This document shows, piece by piece, positions 7,583-15,673 of a stretch of DNA of 42,964 bases. This DNA comes from Sporosarcina luteola. GTDB lineage: Bacteria > Bacillota > Bacilli > Bacillales_A > Planococcaceae. The notes below the pieces were generated by a model. It made no database searches and was not told the origin of the DNA. It saw nothing but the letters and a program-made list of their open reading frames with translations. The position numbers were made by a program, and so were the translations under genes. The stretch is taken from contig NZ_BJYL01000022.1 in assembly GCF_007991495.1 (NCBI RefSeq), forward strand, positions 1 to 42,964, given 5' to 3'. The first letter of the stretch is position 1, and every line of letters starts with the position of its first letter.

Positions 7583-8811
7583 AAGCAATGAGGAAAAGTA
7601 GTTCTTTATTGAAAAGTCGAGACTTCGTGGCATTATGGGCAGGCAGTGCAGTTTCCGAATTAGGCGGTGCGTTTGGGACGTTTTGCAACTCGGTATTGGT
7701 GTACGAGCTAACTGGATCCAAAATGGCCTTGGGCAGCATGTGGCTGCTCTACTATATACCATCTATTCTATTGCAACTTATTAGTGGGCCTTTTATCGAC
7801 AAGTGGAGCAGGAAATGGATCATGATTTTTTCTCAATGGACAAGGGCTGTCATCTTTCTTCTGCCGCTTGCAATTCTCTCATTTGGGATGATTGAAGTTT
7901 GGCATATTTACGTAGTTCAAGTCGTCATCGGACTAATTACACCCCTTTATGTTCCAGCAAGTCAGGCCATCACACCGACAATCGTCGTTCAACAACAGCT
8001 TCCTGCCGCAAATGCATTTCTTGATGGTACAACGAGACTCATGCTTTTCTCAGGTCCCATTTTAGGCGGGATTTTTATCGAGTCAATCGGCGTGCGCCCT
8101 ACATTATCCATCGTCTGTATTTTACTGATAGTGAGCGGCTTCACTTTATTATCCGTGCATGAAAAAAGAGCACCCCAAACAATCCGTAAAACGTGGCTTG
8201 CACAGTTTCAGGAAGGGATTCACTATTTCTTTCGTCAACGAACAATTGTATGGTTAGGATTTTTTCTGGCATTTGTACAATTTGGAGTCGGCGTCACCAT
8301 GGTCATTAATCTTCCTTTTATTACAGATGTGTTAAAAGGTGATTATCAAGAGTACGGTCTGTTTATGGCCGGCTTTCCACTCGGCTATGTAATCGGATCA
8401 TTCATTGTTGGTAAACTGCCTACCATAAGTCGAAGGAGGTTGATGTTAGGCTCTCTCGTGATTGGAGGATGTACATATATTGCCTTAGGAGTGACACAAA
8501 CTATCCTTTTAGCAATTCTTATCGAAATCCTTGCAGGAATTGTCATGGTCTTATTCAGCATCCATAACTTGACAATTTGCCAACAACTTATTCCAAATCA
8601 ACTGATGGGGAGTGTAATGTCCGTTCGGTTAGCGATTATTCGAACAGCTATGCCGCTTGGAATACTAGCAGGAGGGGTCATCAGTGAACTTTGGGGAATT
8701 CGTCCATTATATATATTGATAGGTACAATCATCGTAACTGTTTCACTAATTGGGATGATGATGCCATACTTTAAATTCATCGATCAACCTACTACGATGT
8801 CAGCAGAGTAA
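7579..8811 (+). CDS. MFS transporter (putative efflux)
   Basis: A 410-residue major facilitator with about 12 predicted helices. The N-terminal segment RDFVALWAGSAVSELGGAFG is typical of MFS_3-type drug or siderophore exporters, and the loop 2-3 motif appears as GPFIDKWSRKWIM. A second, weaker copy of the A-motif follows the central loop (GKLPTISRRRLMLG). The ATG overlaps the regulator's stop codon (ATGA) and has no Shine-Dalgarno sequence of its own, so translation is probably coupled. A bidirectional terminator follows at 8817-8855. Export of a toxic compound sensed by the ArsR-type protein is the simplest reading; the substrate is unknown. Confidence 0.88.
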   Translation: MKAMRKSSSLLKSRDFVALWAGSAVSELGGAFGTFCNSVLVYELTGSKMALGSMWLLYYIPSILLQLISGPFIDKWSRKWIMIFSQWTRAVIFLLPLAILSFGMIEVWHIYVVQVVIGLITPLYVPASQAITPTIVVQQQLPAANAFLDGTTRLMLFSGPILGGIFIESIGVRPTLSIVCILLIVSGFTLLSVHEKRAPQTIRKTWLAQFQEGIHYFFRQRTIVWLGFFLAFVQFGVGVTMVINLPFITDVLKGDYQEYGLFMAGFPLGYVIGSFIVGKLPTISRRRLMLGSLVIGGCTYIALGVTQTILLAILIEILAGIVMVLFSIHNLTICQQLIPNQLMGSVMSVRLAIIRTAMPLGILAGGVISELWGIRPLYILIGTIIVTVSLIGMMMPYFKFIDQPTTMSAE

Positions 8812-8816
8812 TAGAA

Positions 8817-8855
8817 AAACGGTGCCTGACAGAAATAATCCGTTAAGCACCGTTT
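8817..8855. terminator. bidirectional terminator between convergent genes
   Basis: AAACGGTGC (8817-8825) pairs with GCACCGTTT (8847-8855). On the minus strand the stem is followed by TTTTTCT, so it best terminates the ABC permease gene, but it also closes the MFS unit. The left arm contains GGTGCCTGACA, a motif recurring in other terminators of the window. Confidence 0.75.
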
Positions 8856-8873
8856 ATTAATCCGTCTTTTGCA

Positions 8874-9578
8874 TTATCTCCCTTTCCGGTAAAACATCCG
8901 GATTATTACTAGGAGACAAATGAATGAATAGAAAACGACCCAAGCGGTATCCATCCAAAAGCCTTTACCGATCTCCAACGTTTCATCTGTGAAATGAAGA
9001 AGAATTTGCGAAACTGGCGGTAAAGGAAGCAGTATCCATTTGAAAATATACGCTTTCCCAATGATTCCTTCTTGGGCAATCGAAATAGCGATGACCAGCA
9101 TCACTGATAACCAGGCAAATTTCTTGGATTCCACCTTACTATTGGAAAAGAACGAACCGACGAGAATGCCGAAGACTGCGAAAAAAAGATGACCATAAAT
9201 CGCTAGACTTAGATGAACAAATTGAGGTGTCTCTTTAAAGCTATTCAATAACAATGGATAAACCATCGCAATGAATCCTAAAATCAACGCAATAAGAAAA
9301 CAAACAACCCATTTCCCCCATAAATAATCTCTTTTGCTCGGCAGTTGCACGAAGAGTAAATTCATCTCGCTCTCCCCTTCTAATGCAAAGACATTCATTG
9401 CCACCCATGTCATGACTAAATAAAGAGAAATGCAAGTAACCGCATAGCTACTCATAATCGGAACACCGCTATAAGTGTAGAAAAGGATAATCCAGCCGAT
9501 GAATAGTGTGAGCGGTGGGATGAATGTCAGCGATCGAACATAACTACTCAGTTGATAGCGAATGAATCCCCCAACCAT
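8874..9578 (-). CDS. ABC transporter permease-like membrane protein
   Basis: A 234-residue protein with six predicted membrane helices (for example FIPPLTLFIGWIILFYTYSG, VVCFLIALILGFIAMVYPLL and FYSFICLLVIIRMF). It has no recognised catalytic domain. It follows directly on an ABC ATPase gene with a one-base overlap (TAATG), so it is most likely the membrane half of that exporter. It is shorter than typical ABC-2 permeases and diverged in sequence. The substrate cannot be predicted. Confidence 0.8.
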   Translation of the reverse strand: MVGGFIRYQLSSYVRSLTFIPPLTLFIGWIILFYTYSGVPIMSSYAVTCISLYLVMTWVAMNVFALEGESEMNLLFVQLPSKRDYLWGKWVVCFLIALILGFIAMVYPLLLNSFKETPQFVHLSLAIYGHLFFAVFGILVGSFFSNSKVESKKFAWLSVMLVIAISIAQEGIIGKAYIFKWILLPLPPVSQILLHFTDETLEIGKGFWMDTAWVVFYSFICLLVIIRMFYRKGR

Positions 9579-10381
9579 TACTTCAACTCCTTCACTTCTA
9601 ATATGGAACAGTTTTTCCGCAATAGTTCTCGTAGCACGTGATCACTTACATCTCCTTCGACTGTGAAGACTGCAATATTTCCGTCCAAGTGCATTTGACT
9701 GACAGGAAGTCCTTTCAAATCTTCTCTCATACGGTATTCAACCCGGATTCTCTTTTGTGAAGCTGCCTTCCCAATTTGAATCATAATTTGCCCGTTTTCA
9801 ATCTGTAGAACTTCCTTCGCCAAATTAGTAACAAGAGCTTCTTCATGGGAAGTGAAAATGATCGGGATTTGTTCCTCTCTTAGTAGCCGTATGAGGATTT
9901 GCTGAGATTCTGCGTCTAGCCCTGTTAGCGGTTCATCCAATAACAGGAGATCTGGTTTCGTGATGAGAGCCTGAATGATGCCTACCTTTTGTCTTGTTCC
10001 CTTTGAACATACTTTTAGCGACGTATGAAGAAACGGCTCTAAGCTGAACATTTGTGTCAGCTTTATTAATTCTTTTTCAATAGAAGCTTTCGAACCACCC
10101 TGAAAAGATGAAGTCAACAATAAATACTCTTTCACTTTAAATCGCAAATTCTCCGGAAAATGCTCAGGTACATACCCGATTTTTCTTGCGCTTCCTTCTA
10201 CTTTTCCGCTCGTTGGTTCAGTTATCCCAGCCAAAATCTTAAGCAATGTGCTTTTACCTGAACCGTTTTTCCCACGAATTAATAACCTTGTATCATTCGA
10301 ACATTCAAGCGAGATATTTTGCAAGATTTGACGACCATCTATTTCCTTGTTAACTTGAACAGCCTCCAAAATGAAAGACAT
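9578..10381 (-). CDS. ABC transporter ATP-binding protein
   Basis: A 267-residue ATPase. Walker A is RGKNGSGKSTLLKILAG, the signature is degenerate (CSKGTRQKVGI instead of LSGGQ), Walker B is PDLLLLDEPLTGLD, and the H-loop is FTSHEE. The last 60 residues form a small extra domain ending ILEVKEL. The ATG at 10381 is preferred over a GTG six bases upstream, because AAAGGGGAT lies at the proper distance. It pairs with the permease downstream. Such two-gene systems with a degenerate signature are often peptide or antibiotic exporters; that is family knowledge, not seen here. Confidence 0.88.
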   Translation of the reverse strand: MSFILEAVQVNKEIDGRQILQNISLECSNDTRLLIRGKNGSGKSTLLKILAGITEPTSGKVEGSARKIGYVPEHFPENLRFKVKEYLLLTSSFQGGSKASIEKELIKLTQMFSLEPFLHTSLKVCSKGTRQKVGIIQALITKPDLLLLDEPLTGLDAESQQILIRLLREEQIPIIFTSHEEALVTNLAKEVLQIENGQIMIQIGKAASQKRIRVEYRMREDLKGLPVSQMHLDGNIAVFTVEGDVSDHVLRELLRKNCSILEVKELK

Positions 10382-10485
10382 ATGCACCCATCCCCTTTAC
10401 TTTAGCGCTTAGTCATTTAGCAAAAGTATACAGCATCTGGAAATGGCTGGTCTACGTGCACTTTGTTCTCAGAGCCCTTCAAATG

Positions 10486-10521
10486 AAAAAAGGTGCTGAA
10501 CAGGATCTGTCCGGCACCTTA
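10486..10521 (-). terminator. terminator of the Rieske oxygenase gene
   Basis: On the minus strand AAGGTGC pairs with GCACCTT and is followed by TTTTCATTT. The loop holds a second short stem (GGACAG / CTGTTC). It lies directly after the stop codon at 10525. Confidence 0.75.
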
Positions 10522-10524
10522 ATA

Positions 10525-11499
10525 TTATGCTGTCCCTAATTCTACTCCTAATTCCTTCAAATACTGTCTGTACGCGATGCTCATCCGATCACATACTAAT
10601 GAAAGTTCAACTTGCAGGTCAAGAGGCAGTTCCTCAGGCTTTTGATTTTCTACGATCGGCTTGTCCTGCGCGAAGATCTCATCTTGGAATTTTATGATCG
10701 CTTCATCCGACAGTCCAGTTTCATAATTGAAGGACAAAATGCCGTATGCAACTGAACGTTCCCCATCGATTGGACGAACCGTCAATAAAATCGTCATCAA
10801 TGTATCGTTTTCCTTGTCCCTTTTCGTGAAACTGACCGTAAATGGACGATGGATTTCATATGTGTAATAAACGTATTTCGGAATGCCTGAACCGTCTGGA
10901 TCTGGTTGGAAAATCGCGATTTCGTCCGAAAAGATACGGTCCCCGTCTTTAGTCACTTTGTAATCCATCACTTCACGATGAGTTTCTGTTCCCAACGCAC
11001 CGACATGCACAACAGCAAGATGGCCGACGTCTAGAAAGTTTTCAATAATCCGCGGAGGTTTCGCAACAACTTCCTGCGGTCCCCAGATGACATTATGGTA
11101 ACTATTATCCGCCATCGGTTTGTAGTCGAAAATCTCCGGTTCGTTCCCAGCGAAATTCACCCAGATCAGACCATATTTCTCGATGCAGCTATATGACGAT
11201 GCTTTCGCTTTTTTCGGGATTGCTCTTCCTTCAGGCAATTGTGGAATATGCACACAAGCGCCTGAATCATCATACTCCCAAGCATGGTACGGACAGACAA
11301 GACAATCGTTCTTCACTTCGCCAAGCGATAAAGCCGCCCCTCGGTGGATGCACAAATCCTTGAATGCATGAACGCCTTTACTATTACGGAAGATAGCGAG
11401 GCGCTCCCCCATCAAGACAACTTGAATCGGCTTTTCTTGAACATCCTCCGATCGGCAAGCGACAATCCAATCCTCTAGCAATACTTGATCTTCTACCAT
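10525..11499 (-). CDS. Rieske [2Fe-2S] oxygenase, ring-hydroxylating alpha-subunit type
   Basis: A 324-residue protein with a complete Rieske centre (C50-x-H52 ... C69-x2-H72, in CIHRGAAL and CPYHAWEY). It also has a mononuclear iron motif NFLDVGHLAVVH (N154, D157, H160, H165). This is the layout of aromatic ring dioxygenases and O-demethylases such as VanA. The enzyme needs a reductase partner to bring electrons from NAD(P)H, but no ferredoxin or reductase gene lies nearby, so the partner must be encoded elsewhere. GGGAGGAAG precedes the ATG. A sigma-A-like promoter lies at 11533-11562, and the gene is divergent from the purine permease. The substrate is unknown. Confidence 0.88.
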   Translation of the reverse strand: MVEDQVLLEDWIVACRSEDVQEKPIQVVLMGERLAIFRNSKGVHAFKDLCIHRGAALSLGEVKNDCLVCPYHAWEYDDSGACVHIPQLPEGRAIPKKAKASSYSCIEKYGLIWVNFAGNEPEIFDYKPMADNSYHNVIWGPQEVVAKPPRIIENFLDVGHLAVVHVGALGTETHREVMDYKVTKDGDRIFSDEIAIFQPDPDGSGIPKYVYYTYEIHRPFTVSFTKRDKENDTLMTILLTVRPIDGERSVAYGILSFNYETGLSDEAIIKFQDEIFAQDKPIVENQKPEELPLDLQVELSLVCDRMSIAYRQYLKELGVELGTA

Positions 11500-11532
11500 T
11501 TTGACTTCCTCCCGACATGTTTTCGTAACTTC

Positions 11533-11562
11533 ATCTTACTTAATTAGCAATGGATTCGTCAA
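11533..11562 (-). promoter_or_regulatory. candidate sigma-A promoter of the Rieske gene
   Basis: On the minus strand TTGACG (11557-11562), an 18-bp spacer and TAAGAT (11533-11538), ending 34 bases before the start codon. It lies next to the PurBox region of the divergent gene, so a repressor bound there could also affect this promoter. Confidence 0.45.
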
Positions 11563-11566
11563 TACA

Positions 11567-11611
11567 AAAAGCGAACATTTATCAATGACGTTTAATATAT
11601 AGTTCGGTTTT
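11567..11611 (+). promoter_or_regulatory. PurR-binding site (two inverted PurBoxes)
   Basis: PurBox 1 is AAAAGCGAACATT (11567-11579), one mismatch from the Bacillus consensus AWWWCCGAACWWT. PurBox 2 is the reverse complement AAAACCGAACTAT (11599-11611), a perfect match. The two CGAAC cores face each other 30 bp apart, as in Bacillus subtilis pur operators. This predicts repression of the permease gene when adenine is plentiful and PRPP low. A further palindrome, TTTGTATACAAA, follows at 11610-11621. Confidence 0.75.
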
Positions 11612-11687
11612 TGTATACAAATTGGTGTTTTTAAACTATAATTCAATTGAAAATAAGTCAATCTACTTGAAAGCGGGGAAATCAGTT

Positions 11688-13001
11688 GTGGCTAAGAGTG
11701 ACGGAAATGGAATTATTATTGGAGTGAATGATAAAGTGGGGGCCCCTAAAGCATTCATCTTAGGATTGCAGCACGTGCTCGCAATGGATTTGTATATTGC
11801 GCCGATTATCATTGCCGGATTGCTATCATTAACAATTGAAAATACCGCGTTCTTTATTCAAATGTGTTTTTTGGCGACAGGGATTGCGACATTGATTCAA
11901 ACAGGTGCGGGCATTAAAATGCCTGTCGTTCAAGGTCCATCTTATGTACCGATCGGTGCGATTGCAGCCATTGGAGGAAAACTCGGACTTGGCGCGATTG
12001 CAGGAAGCCTAATTCCTGGGGCGATTTTGGTTGCCTTGCTCGGTTATCCGCTGAAATGGTTCGCAAAAGCGGTCAGAAAGGTGATACCTCCTTTGGTCGG
12101 CGGGACCGTCATTATTATTGTCGGCATCGCTTTAATGCCGATCGGATTGAATAATATCTTTCTCGCGGAAGGGAATATCGGGGATAATATCATCATCGCT
12201 TCGGTTTCAGCTGCGATTGTCATCATCTGCATGCTGTTGGGGCGAAGACTCGGAGGACTTGGTACGTTTTTCCGTCTTGTATCAGTGATTCTTGCGATTG
12301 TAGGTGGAATTGTAACGGCAAGCTTCTTTGGGACAGTCGATTTCAGTCCGGTTAAAGAGGCTGCATGGTTTTCATTGCCGACATTGCTGCCGTTCGGAAA
12401 GCCTATATTTGACATGGGCGCGATCATTTCCATGATTTTTGTCTATTTAATTATCTTAATTGAAACGACCGGTACTTGGTTTGTTGTTTCTTCCGTTACC
12501 GGAGAAGAGTTGGATGAAAAACGGCTGAATCGAGCTTCTGTCGGTGAAGGGCTTGGCTGTTTCGCAGGTGCGCTTGTCGGCAGCACGCCAATGACGGGCT
12601 ATTCCTCCAATGCAGGGCTTCTTGCCATTACAGGTGTCGCAAGCCGGACCGTCATTATGGTAAGCGGGGGAATTCTCATCTGTCTCGGGCTCGTTCCGAA
12701 ACTATCAACAGCAATCACTTGTATTCCAGAACCTGTCATTAACGGGATCTTCGGCATTGTCTGCGTCGCAATCGTCACAAACGGCATGAAAGTCATCCAG
12801 CCAATTGTCATCGACGACCGCAACATGATGGTTATCGGGATTCCAATTTTATTGACGATTGCAGTTACAGTTTTGCCGAAAGAAGCGCTTGCAACTGTTC
12901 CTGACTGGGCGAACTATATTTTATCCTCTGGGATTACAGTGGGTGCGTTGGCGACTGTGCTCTTAAATTTGATCATTCCGATGAATAAAGCGAAAGAGTA
13001 G
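11688..13001 (+). CDS. NCS2-family purine/xanthine permease
   Basis: A 437-residue nucleobase:cation symporter of the NCS2 (NAT) family with 12-14 predicted helices. The family histidine motif is present as LGLQHVLAMD, and the NAT signature as SNAGLLAITGVASR, with Ser in the position usually occupied by Gln or Glu. The GTG at 11688 is chosen because GCGGGGAAA precedes it and it gives the normal family length. An upstream ATG at 11622 lacks a binding site and overlaps the presumed promoter. The inverted PurBoxes upstream favour a purine base (xanthine, hypoxanthine or guanine) over uracil as substrate. A strong terminator follows. Confidence 0.88.
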   Translation: MAKSDGNGIIIGVNDKVGAPKAFILGLQHVLAMDLYIAPIIIAGLLSLTIENTAFFIQMCFLATGIATLIQTGAGIKMPVVQGPSYVPIGAIAAIGGKLGLGAIAGSLIPGAILVALLGYPLKWFAKAVRKVIPPLVGGTVIIIVGIALMPIGLNNIFLAEGNIGDNIIIASVSAAIVIICMLLGRRLGGLGTFFRLVSVILAIVGGIVTASFFGTVDFSPVKEAAWFSLPTLLPFGKPIFDMGAIISMIFVYLIILIETTGTWFVVSSVTGEELDEKRLNRASVGEGLGCFAGALVGSTPMTGYSSNAGLLAITGVASRTVIMVSGGILICLGLVPKLSTAITCIPEPVINGIFGIVCVAIVTNGMKVIQPIVIDDRNMMVIGIPILLTIAVTVLPKEALATVPDWANYILSSGITVGALATVLLNLIIPMNKAKE

Positions 13002-13016
13002 ATGTTTATTAATATG

Positions 13017-13057
13017 AAAACCGGCGAAGGACAATGGGTGTCCTTTCGCCGGTTTTT
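13017..13057 (+). terminator. terminator of the NCS2 permease
   Basis: A 14-bp stem (AAACCGGCGAAGGA paired with TCCTTTCGCCGGTTT), a loop of about 10 bases, and a terminal T-run. It lies 16 bases after the permease stop and directly before the 21-bp repeat array. Confidence 0.88.
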
Positions 13058-13088
13058 GATAGGTGTTGGATTTTATTTGGGCCGGTCG

Positions 13089-13193
13089 CTTTGGACGCGC
13101 AGAGGGCCGCTTTGGACGTGCGGAAGCCCCCTTTGGACGCGGACTCCTCGACTTTGGTCGCGCGGAAGCCCGCTTTGGACGCGATTCAAAAAA
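13089..13193 (+). repeat. 21-bp tandem repeat array A (5 units)
   Basis: Five units start at 13089, 13110, 13131, 13152 and 13173, exactly 21 bp apart. Each begins CTTTGGACG or a close variant (CTTTGGTCG in unit 4), followed by a variable remainder rich in GCGGAAGCC. The array lies between the terminator of the permease and the 3' end of ywbE, that is, between convergent genes. All frames are open because 21 is a multiple of three, but no start or binding site makes a gene convincing. The core is shared with arrays at 35961 and 37455. Function unknown. Confidence 0.9.
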
Positions 13194-13194
13194 C

Positions 13195-13389
13195 TTATTC
13201 CAAAATATCGCTTACTCTTCCAACTTGTCCATCTTCCAGCCTCACTTTAATGCCATGTGGATGGAAGCTTGAGTTGGTCAATAGATCCTTGACGACCCCT
13301 TCTGTCTTTACTCCTGTTCGCTGATCCTTTTTCAAGATAACTGCGACTTTTATTCCCGGTTTCACATCACTTCGATTACGTCCATCCAT
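13195..13389 (-). CDS. ywbE: YwbE family protein
   Basis: A small protein of 64 residues, nearly full-length similar to Bacillus subtilis YwbE: RSDVKPGIKVAVILKKDQ, then RTGVKTEGVVKDLLT, HPHGIKVRLEDGQVGRV. It is soluble and basic, and resembles a small KOW/SH3-like beta-barrel; its molecular function is not established. AGAGAGGAAG lies before the ATG. It starts two bases after the methyltransferase stop codon, so it is the second gene of a two-gene operon. Its stop codon is followed by a TTTTTT run and then array A. Confidence 0.9.
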   Translation of the reverse strand: MDGRNRSDVKPGIKVAVILKKDQRTGVKTEGVVKDLLTNSSFHPHGIKVRLEDGQVGRVSDILE

Positions 13390-13391
13390 CT

Positions 13392-13997
13392 TTACGCTTC
13401 CTCTCTTTTTTGAAAAATACTTTGCACGACATGGGCTTGTCCTGTATGAAGCTGCCCTTCTTCACGGGTCACTTCACCGACGTGGAAATGCTTTATAAAG
13501 TATCCATCGAACTTTTGCAAAATATCAGCAGGATTCGCAAGCATTGCCAAATCACGCGGTCCGCCTGTACCATAACGAAGCTGCTCTTTCGTATATAACT
13601 CGCTCACATAATAACCGCCGACTTTCAACGACTGGTGTACACCCGACACCGTTCTGTTCATGACCTCCGGAGGTAAATGGCCGAAAACGTGGATAATCGC
13701 ATCCCACTGTTCCGATTCCCATTCTACGTCCGCCAAATCATGCAGCTCAGTCTTCACGAAAACGCCATGTTCATCCGCTAGTTGTTTTGTCTTATCGAGC
13801 CCAGCTTGCGCATAATCCCATGCTGTTACATCATGTCCGAGAGAAGCTAGATAGACGGCATTTCGCCCTTCTCCTTCCGCGATGCAAAGCACTTTTCCTT
13901 TTGGGAGCATGCGTGCAGCTTCCACAACAAATTGATTTGGCTCTTTTCCATATACATATTCTTCCGAAGAAAAACGATCATGCCATGAGTTTGTCAT
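13392..13997 (-). CDS. class I SAM-dependent methyltransferase
   Basis: A 201-residue methyltransferase. The N-terminal segment WHDRFSSEEYVYGKEPNQF and motif I (VLCIAEGEGRNAVYLAS) match the TehB / thiopurine methyltransferase-like subgroup. Motif II acid is in VTAWDYA, and motif IV in WDAIIHVFGHLPP. The substrate is unknown; relatives methylate tellurite, thiols or small metabolites. GGACGGAGAG precedes the ATG. It is the first gene of an operon with ywbE. Confidence 0.85.
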   Translation of the reverse strand: MTNSWHDRFSSEEYVYGKEPNQFVVEAARMLPKGKVLCIAEGEGRNAVYLASLGHDVTAWDYAQAGLDKTKQLADEHGVFVKTELHDLADVEWESEQWDAIIHVFGHLPPEVMNRTVSGVHQSLKVGGYYVSELYTKEQLRYGTGGPRDLAMLANPADILQKFDGYFIKHFHVGEVTREEGQLHTGQAHVVQSIFQKREEA

Positions 13998-14059
13998 CAG
14001 CTCTCCGTCCTTTTTTGAGTTAATTCCTACAGTTTATCATACTACTAATGCTTCCCATG

Positions 14060-14095
14060 CAAAAAAGCCCTGATGAGACAACTCCATCAAGGACT
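14060..14095 (-). terminator. terminator of the ABC-2 operon
   Basis: On the minus strand AGTCCTTGATGGAG pairs with CTCATCAGGGCT around a TTGT loop, with one bulge, and is followed by TTTTTTGC. It lies just after the second permease gene. Confidence 0.8.
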
Positions 14096-14106
14096 CAAAC
14101 AATACT

Positions 14107-14895
14107 TTATTCCAAATCCATCGTTCCTTTCACACGCGCCAAGTATTCGGCATAAACAATCAACAGCAAGCTGATAATGAAAAATACGCATCCTAACAGG
14201 AGTTCCTGACTCAAAAGCGTTGTCATTTGTGAGTAATCTCCATTGTTGACGATGTCTTTCGTTAATCGAACCCCGCGCGTTAATGGAATAAAAACCGCTA
14301 GTTGCTCCAACCATGCCGGCATGACGGAGAGCGGATAATTCGCACCGCTTAACAAAAGCAATAGACTCGCAAGCAAGTTGGACCATAAATGCATAGATGG
14401 CGACCATAAGCAAAACGTTGCAATGATCAACCCTAATCCGCAGGCAGAGAAGATGGAGACGAGCCAAATTACGAACAGGGACAGGAAGGCGTCAAAAGGA
14501 ATAGATAGTCCAAATAGCAAGATGCCGAACGCCAATCCAAGTACAGCTGTGAACGCGCCGTTTACCACATGGGCAAGTGATCTGGAAATGAAAAGCGATG
14601 CTTTGTTCGAAGGTGTGCTCATGACGAGCTGGAGCGTTCCCATTCCCCGATCCGATGTAATGACGGACATCATGCCGAAGACGGAGTTCATCACACAGAG
14701 CAACAATGCATTCGCAGCGATATACCCGGCCAGACCCTCCCCTCCATATACATAATTGACGAGAACCGCGAAAAAGAGCAGCTGGCTTAACGGATTCAAT
14801 ACCATGACGAATAAATAAACTTTCGGTTCGAGCCAACCAAACAATGCCTTATAAGATAAGACGCTATGCCGAAAAAATCGTTGTAATGCCGCCAT
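14107..14895 (-). CDS. ABC-2 type permease (second membrane subunit)
   Basis: A 262-residue membrane protein with six predicted helices. It carries the ABC-2 pattern, including a GTLQLVMSTPSN segment after the second helix and an LLLLLSGANYPLSVMPAWLEQL segment before the last helices, typical of the DrrB/NodJ group. The ATG at 14895 lies one base after the stop of the first permease, so translation is coupled; a longer frame overlapping that gene is not needed. It probably forms a heterodimeric export channel with the upstream permease, energised by the ATPase at 15670. Confidence 0.88.
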   Translation of the reverse strand: MAALQRFFRHSVLSYKALFGWLEPKVYLFVMVLNPLSQLLFFAVLVNYVYGGEGLAGYIAANALLLCVMNSVFGMMSVITSDRGMGTLQLVMSTPSNKASLFISRSLAHVVNGAFTAVLGLAFGILLFGLSIPFDAFLSLFVIWLVSIFSACGLGLIIATFCLWSPSMHLWSNLLASLLLLLSGANYPLSVMPAWLEQLAVFIPLTRGVRLTKDIVNNGDYSQMTTLLSQELLLGCVFFIISLLLIVYAEYLARVKGTMDLE

Positions 14896-14896
14896 C

Positions 14897-15673
14897 TCAA
14901 TACACTCCCAACTTCCCGTTAATGCGGGCTTTATTCTCAACCGCCCGGTAGCAGAAATAACCGAATACAATGTAAATCAGCACAAGGGCAAGCAATGCAG
15001 TCAAGGGCATTGCCACCCCGGAAAACGTGGCGTTCGCTTCAGTCGCTTTACGCAACAGCTCAATCGCCCAAGTCGGCGGCAGCAGATAGGAAATCGGCTT
15101 CACCCAGTCGGGCAAAATCGAAATCGGGAATAGAAATCCGCAAACGAGATAGATCGGGTATTCAATGAAGTTCATTAATGCGTTCGTCTGCCGGGAGAGC
15201 GTGAACGCGAGCGACAGGAAAAAGGAAAAGACCGAAATGGCAATCAAAACAAAAACAAGCGAGCCGAAAAATAACAAAGGTTGCATAGCTGGCACTTCAA
15301 TCCTAAACAGCAGCGCAAGATACAGAAACGCGATGCCCATGGAAATCAAACCCCAAACCATATTGCCGATAATCTTTCCGATCAGGATGGCAGCAAACGA
15401 AACAGGTGCCACGAATAAAAGCTCCAATGTGCCATAAAAGCGTTCCCGCTGCACATCGCTTGCCGATGAATAGACGATCGAAGACCAAAGCGCCATGAAG
15501 CCTGACCCTAGCACGACATAATGGAATAATCGCTCAGGAGAAGAACTGCCGTATATGAAAAATGCCAGCGTAGCTAAAAATAACGGGTTCACGATGATGA
15601 TGAACTTGAACATCGGGCGAGCAATTGAAAGGCCCATCTGCACTTTCACCGTATGAAGCAAAGCCCGCATCAT
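14897..15673 (-). CDS. ABC-2 type permease (first membrane subunit)
   Basis: A 258-residue membrane protein with six predicted helices. The characteristic RERFYGTLELLFVAPVSF segment after helix 2 and the YPIYLVCGFLFPISILPDWV segment near the C-terminus mark the ABC-2 exporter family. The start codon overlaps the stop of the ATPase gene (ATGATG), so the two are coupled. Partner of the permease at 14107; the substrate is unknown, and the family includes drug and polysaccharide exporters. Confidence 0.88.
   Translation of the reverse strand: MMRALLHTVKVQMGLSIARPMFKFIIIVNPLFLATLAFFIYGSSSPERLFHYVVLGSGFMALWSSIVYSSASDVQRERFYGTLELLFVAPVSFAAILIGKIIGNMVWGLISMGIAFLYLALLFRIEVPAMQPLLFFGSLVFVLIAISVFSFFLSLAFTLSRQTNALMNFIEYPIYLVCGFLFPISILPDWVKPISYLLPPTWAIELLRKATEANATFSGVAMPLTALLALVLIYIVFGYFCYRAVENKARINGKLGVY

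Noticed and set aside
11500..11687. Purine riboswitch upstream of the NCS2 permease
   Set aside because: The conserved three-way-junction elements are not present; the region instead carries inverted PurBoxes, which explain purine control.
13002..13324. Three overlapping plus-strand frames across array A
   Set aside because: They are opened by the 21-bp period and overlap the permease terminator and the well-supported ywbE gene on the other strand.
14107..14970. Longer start at 14970 for the second ABC-2 permease
   Set aside because: It would overlap the preceding permease by 75 bases with a non-membrane extension; the ATG at 14895, one base after the upstream stop, fits coupled translation.
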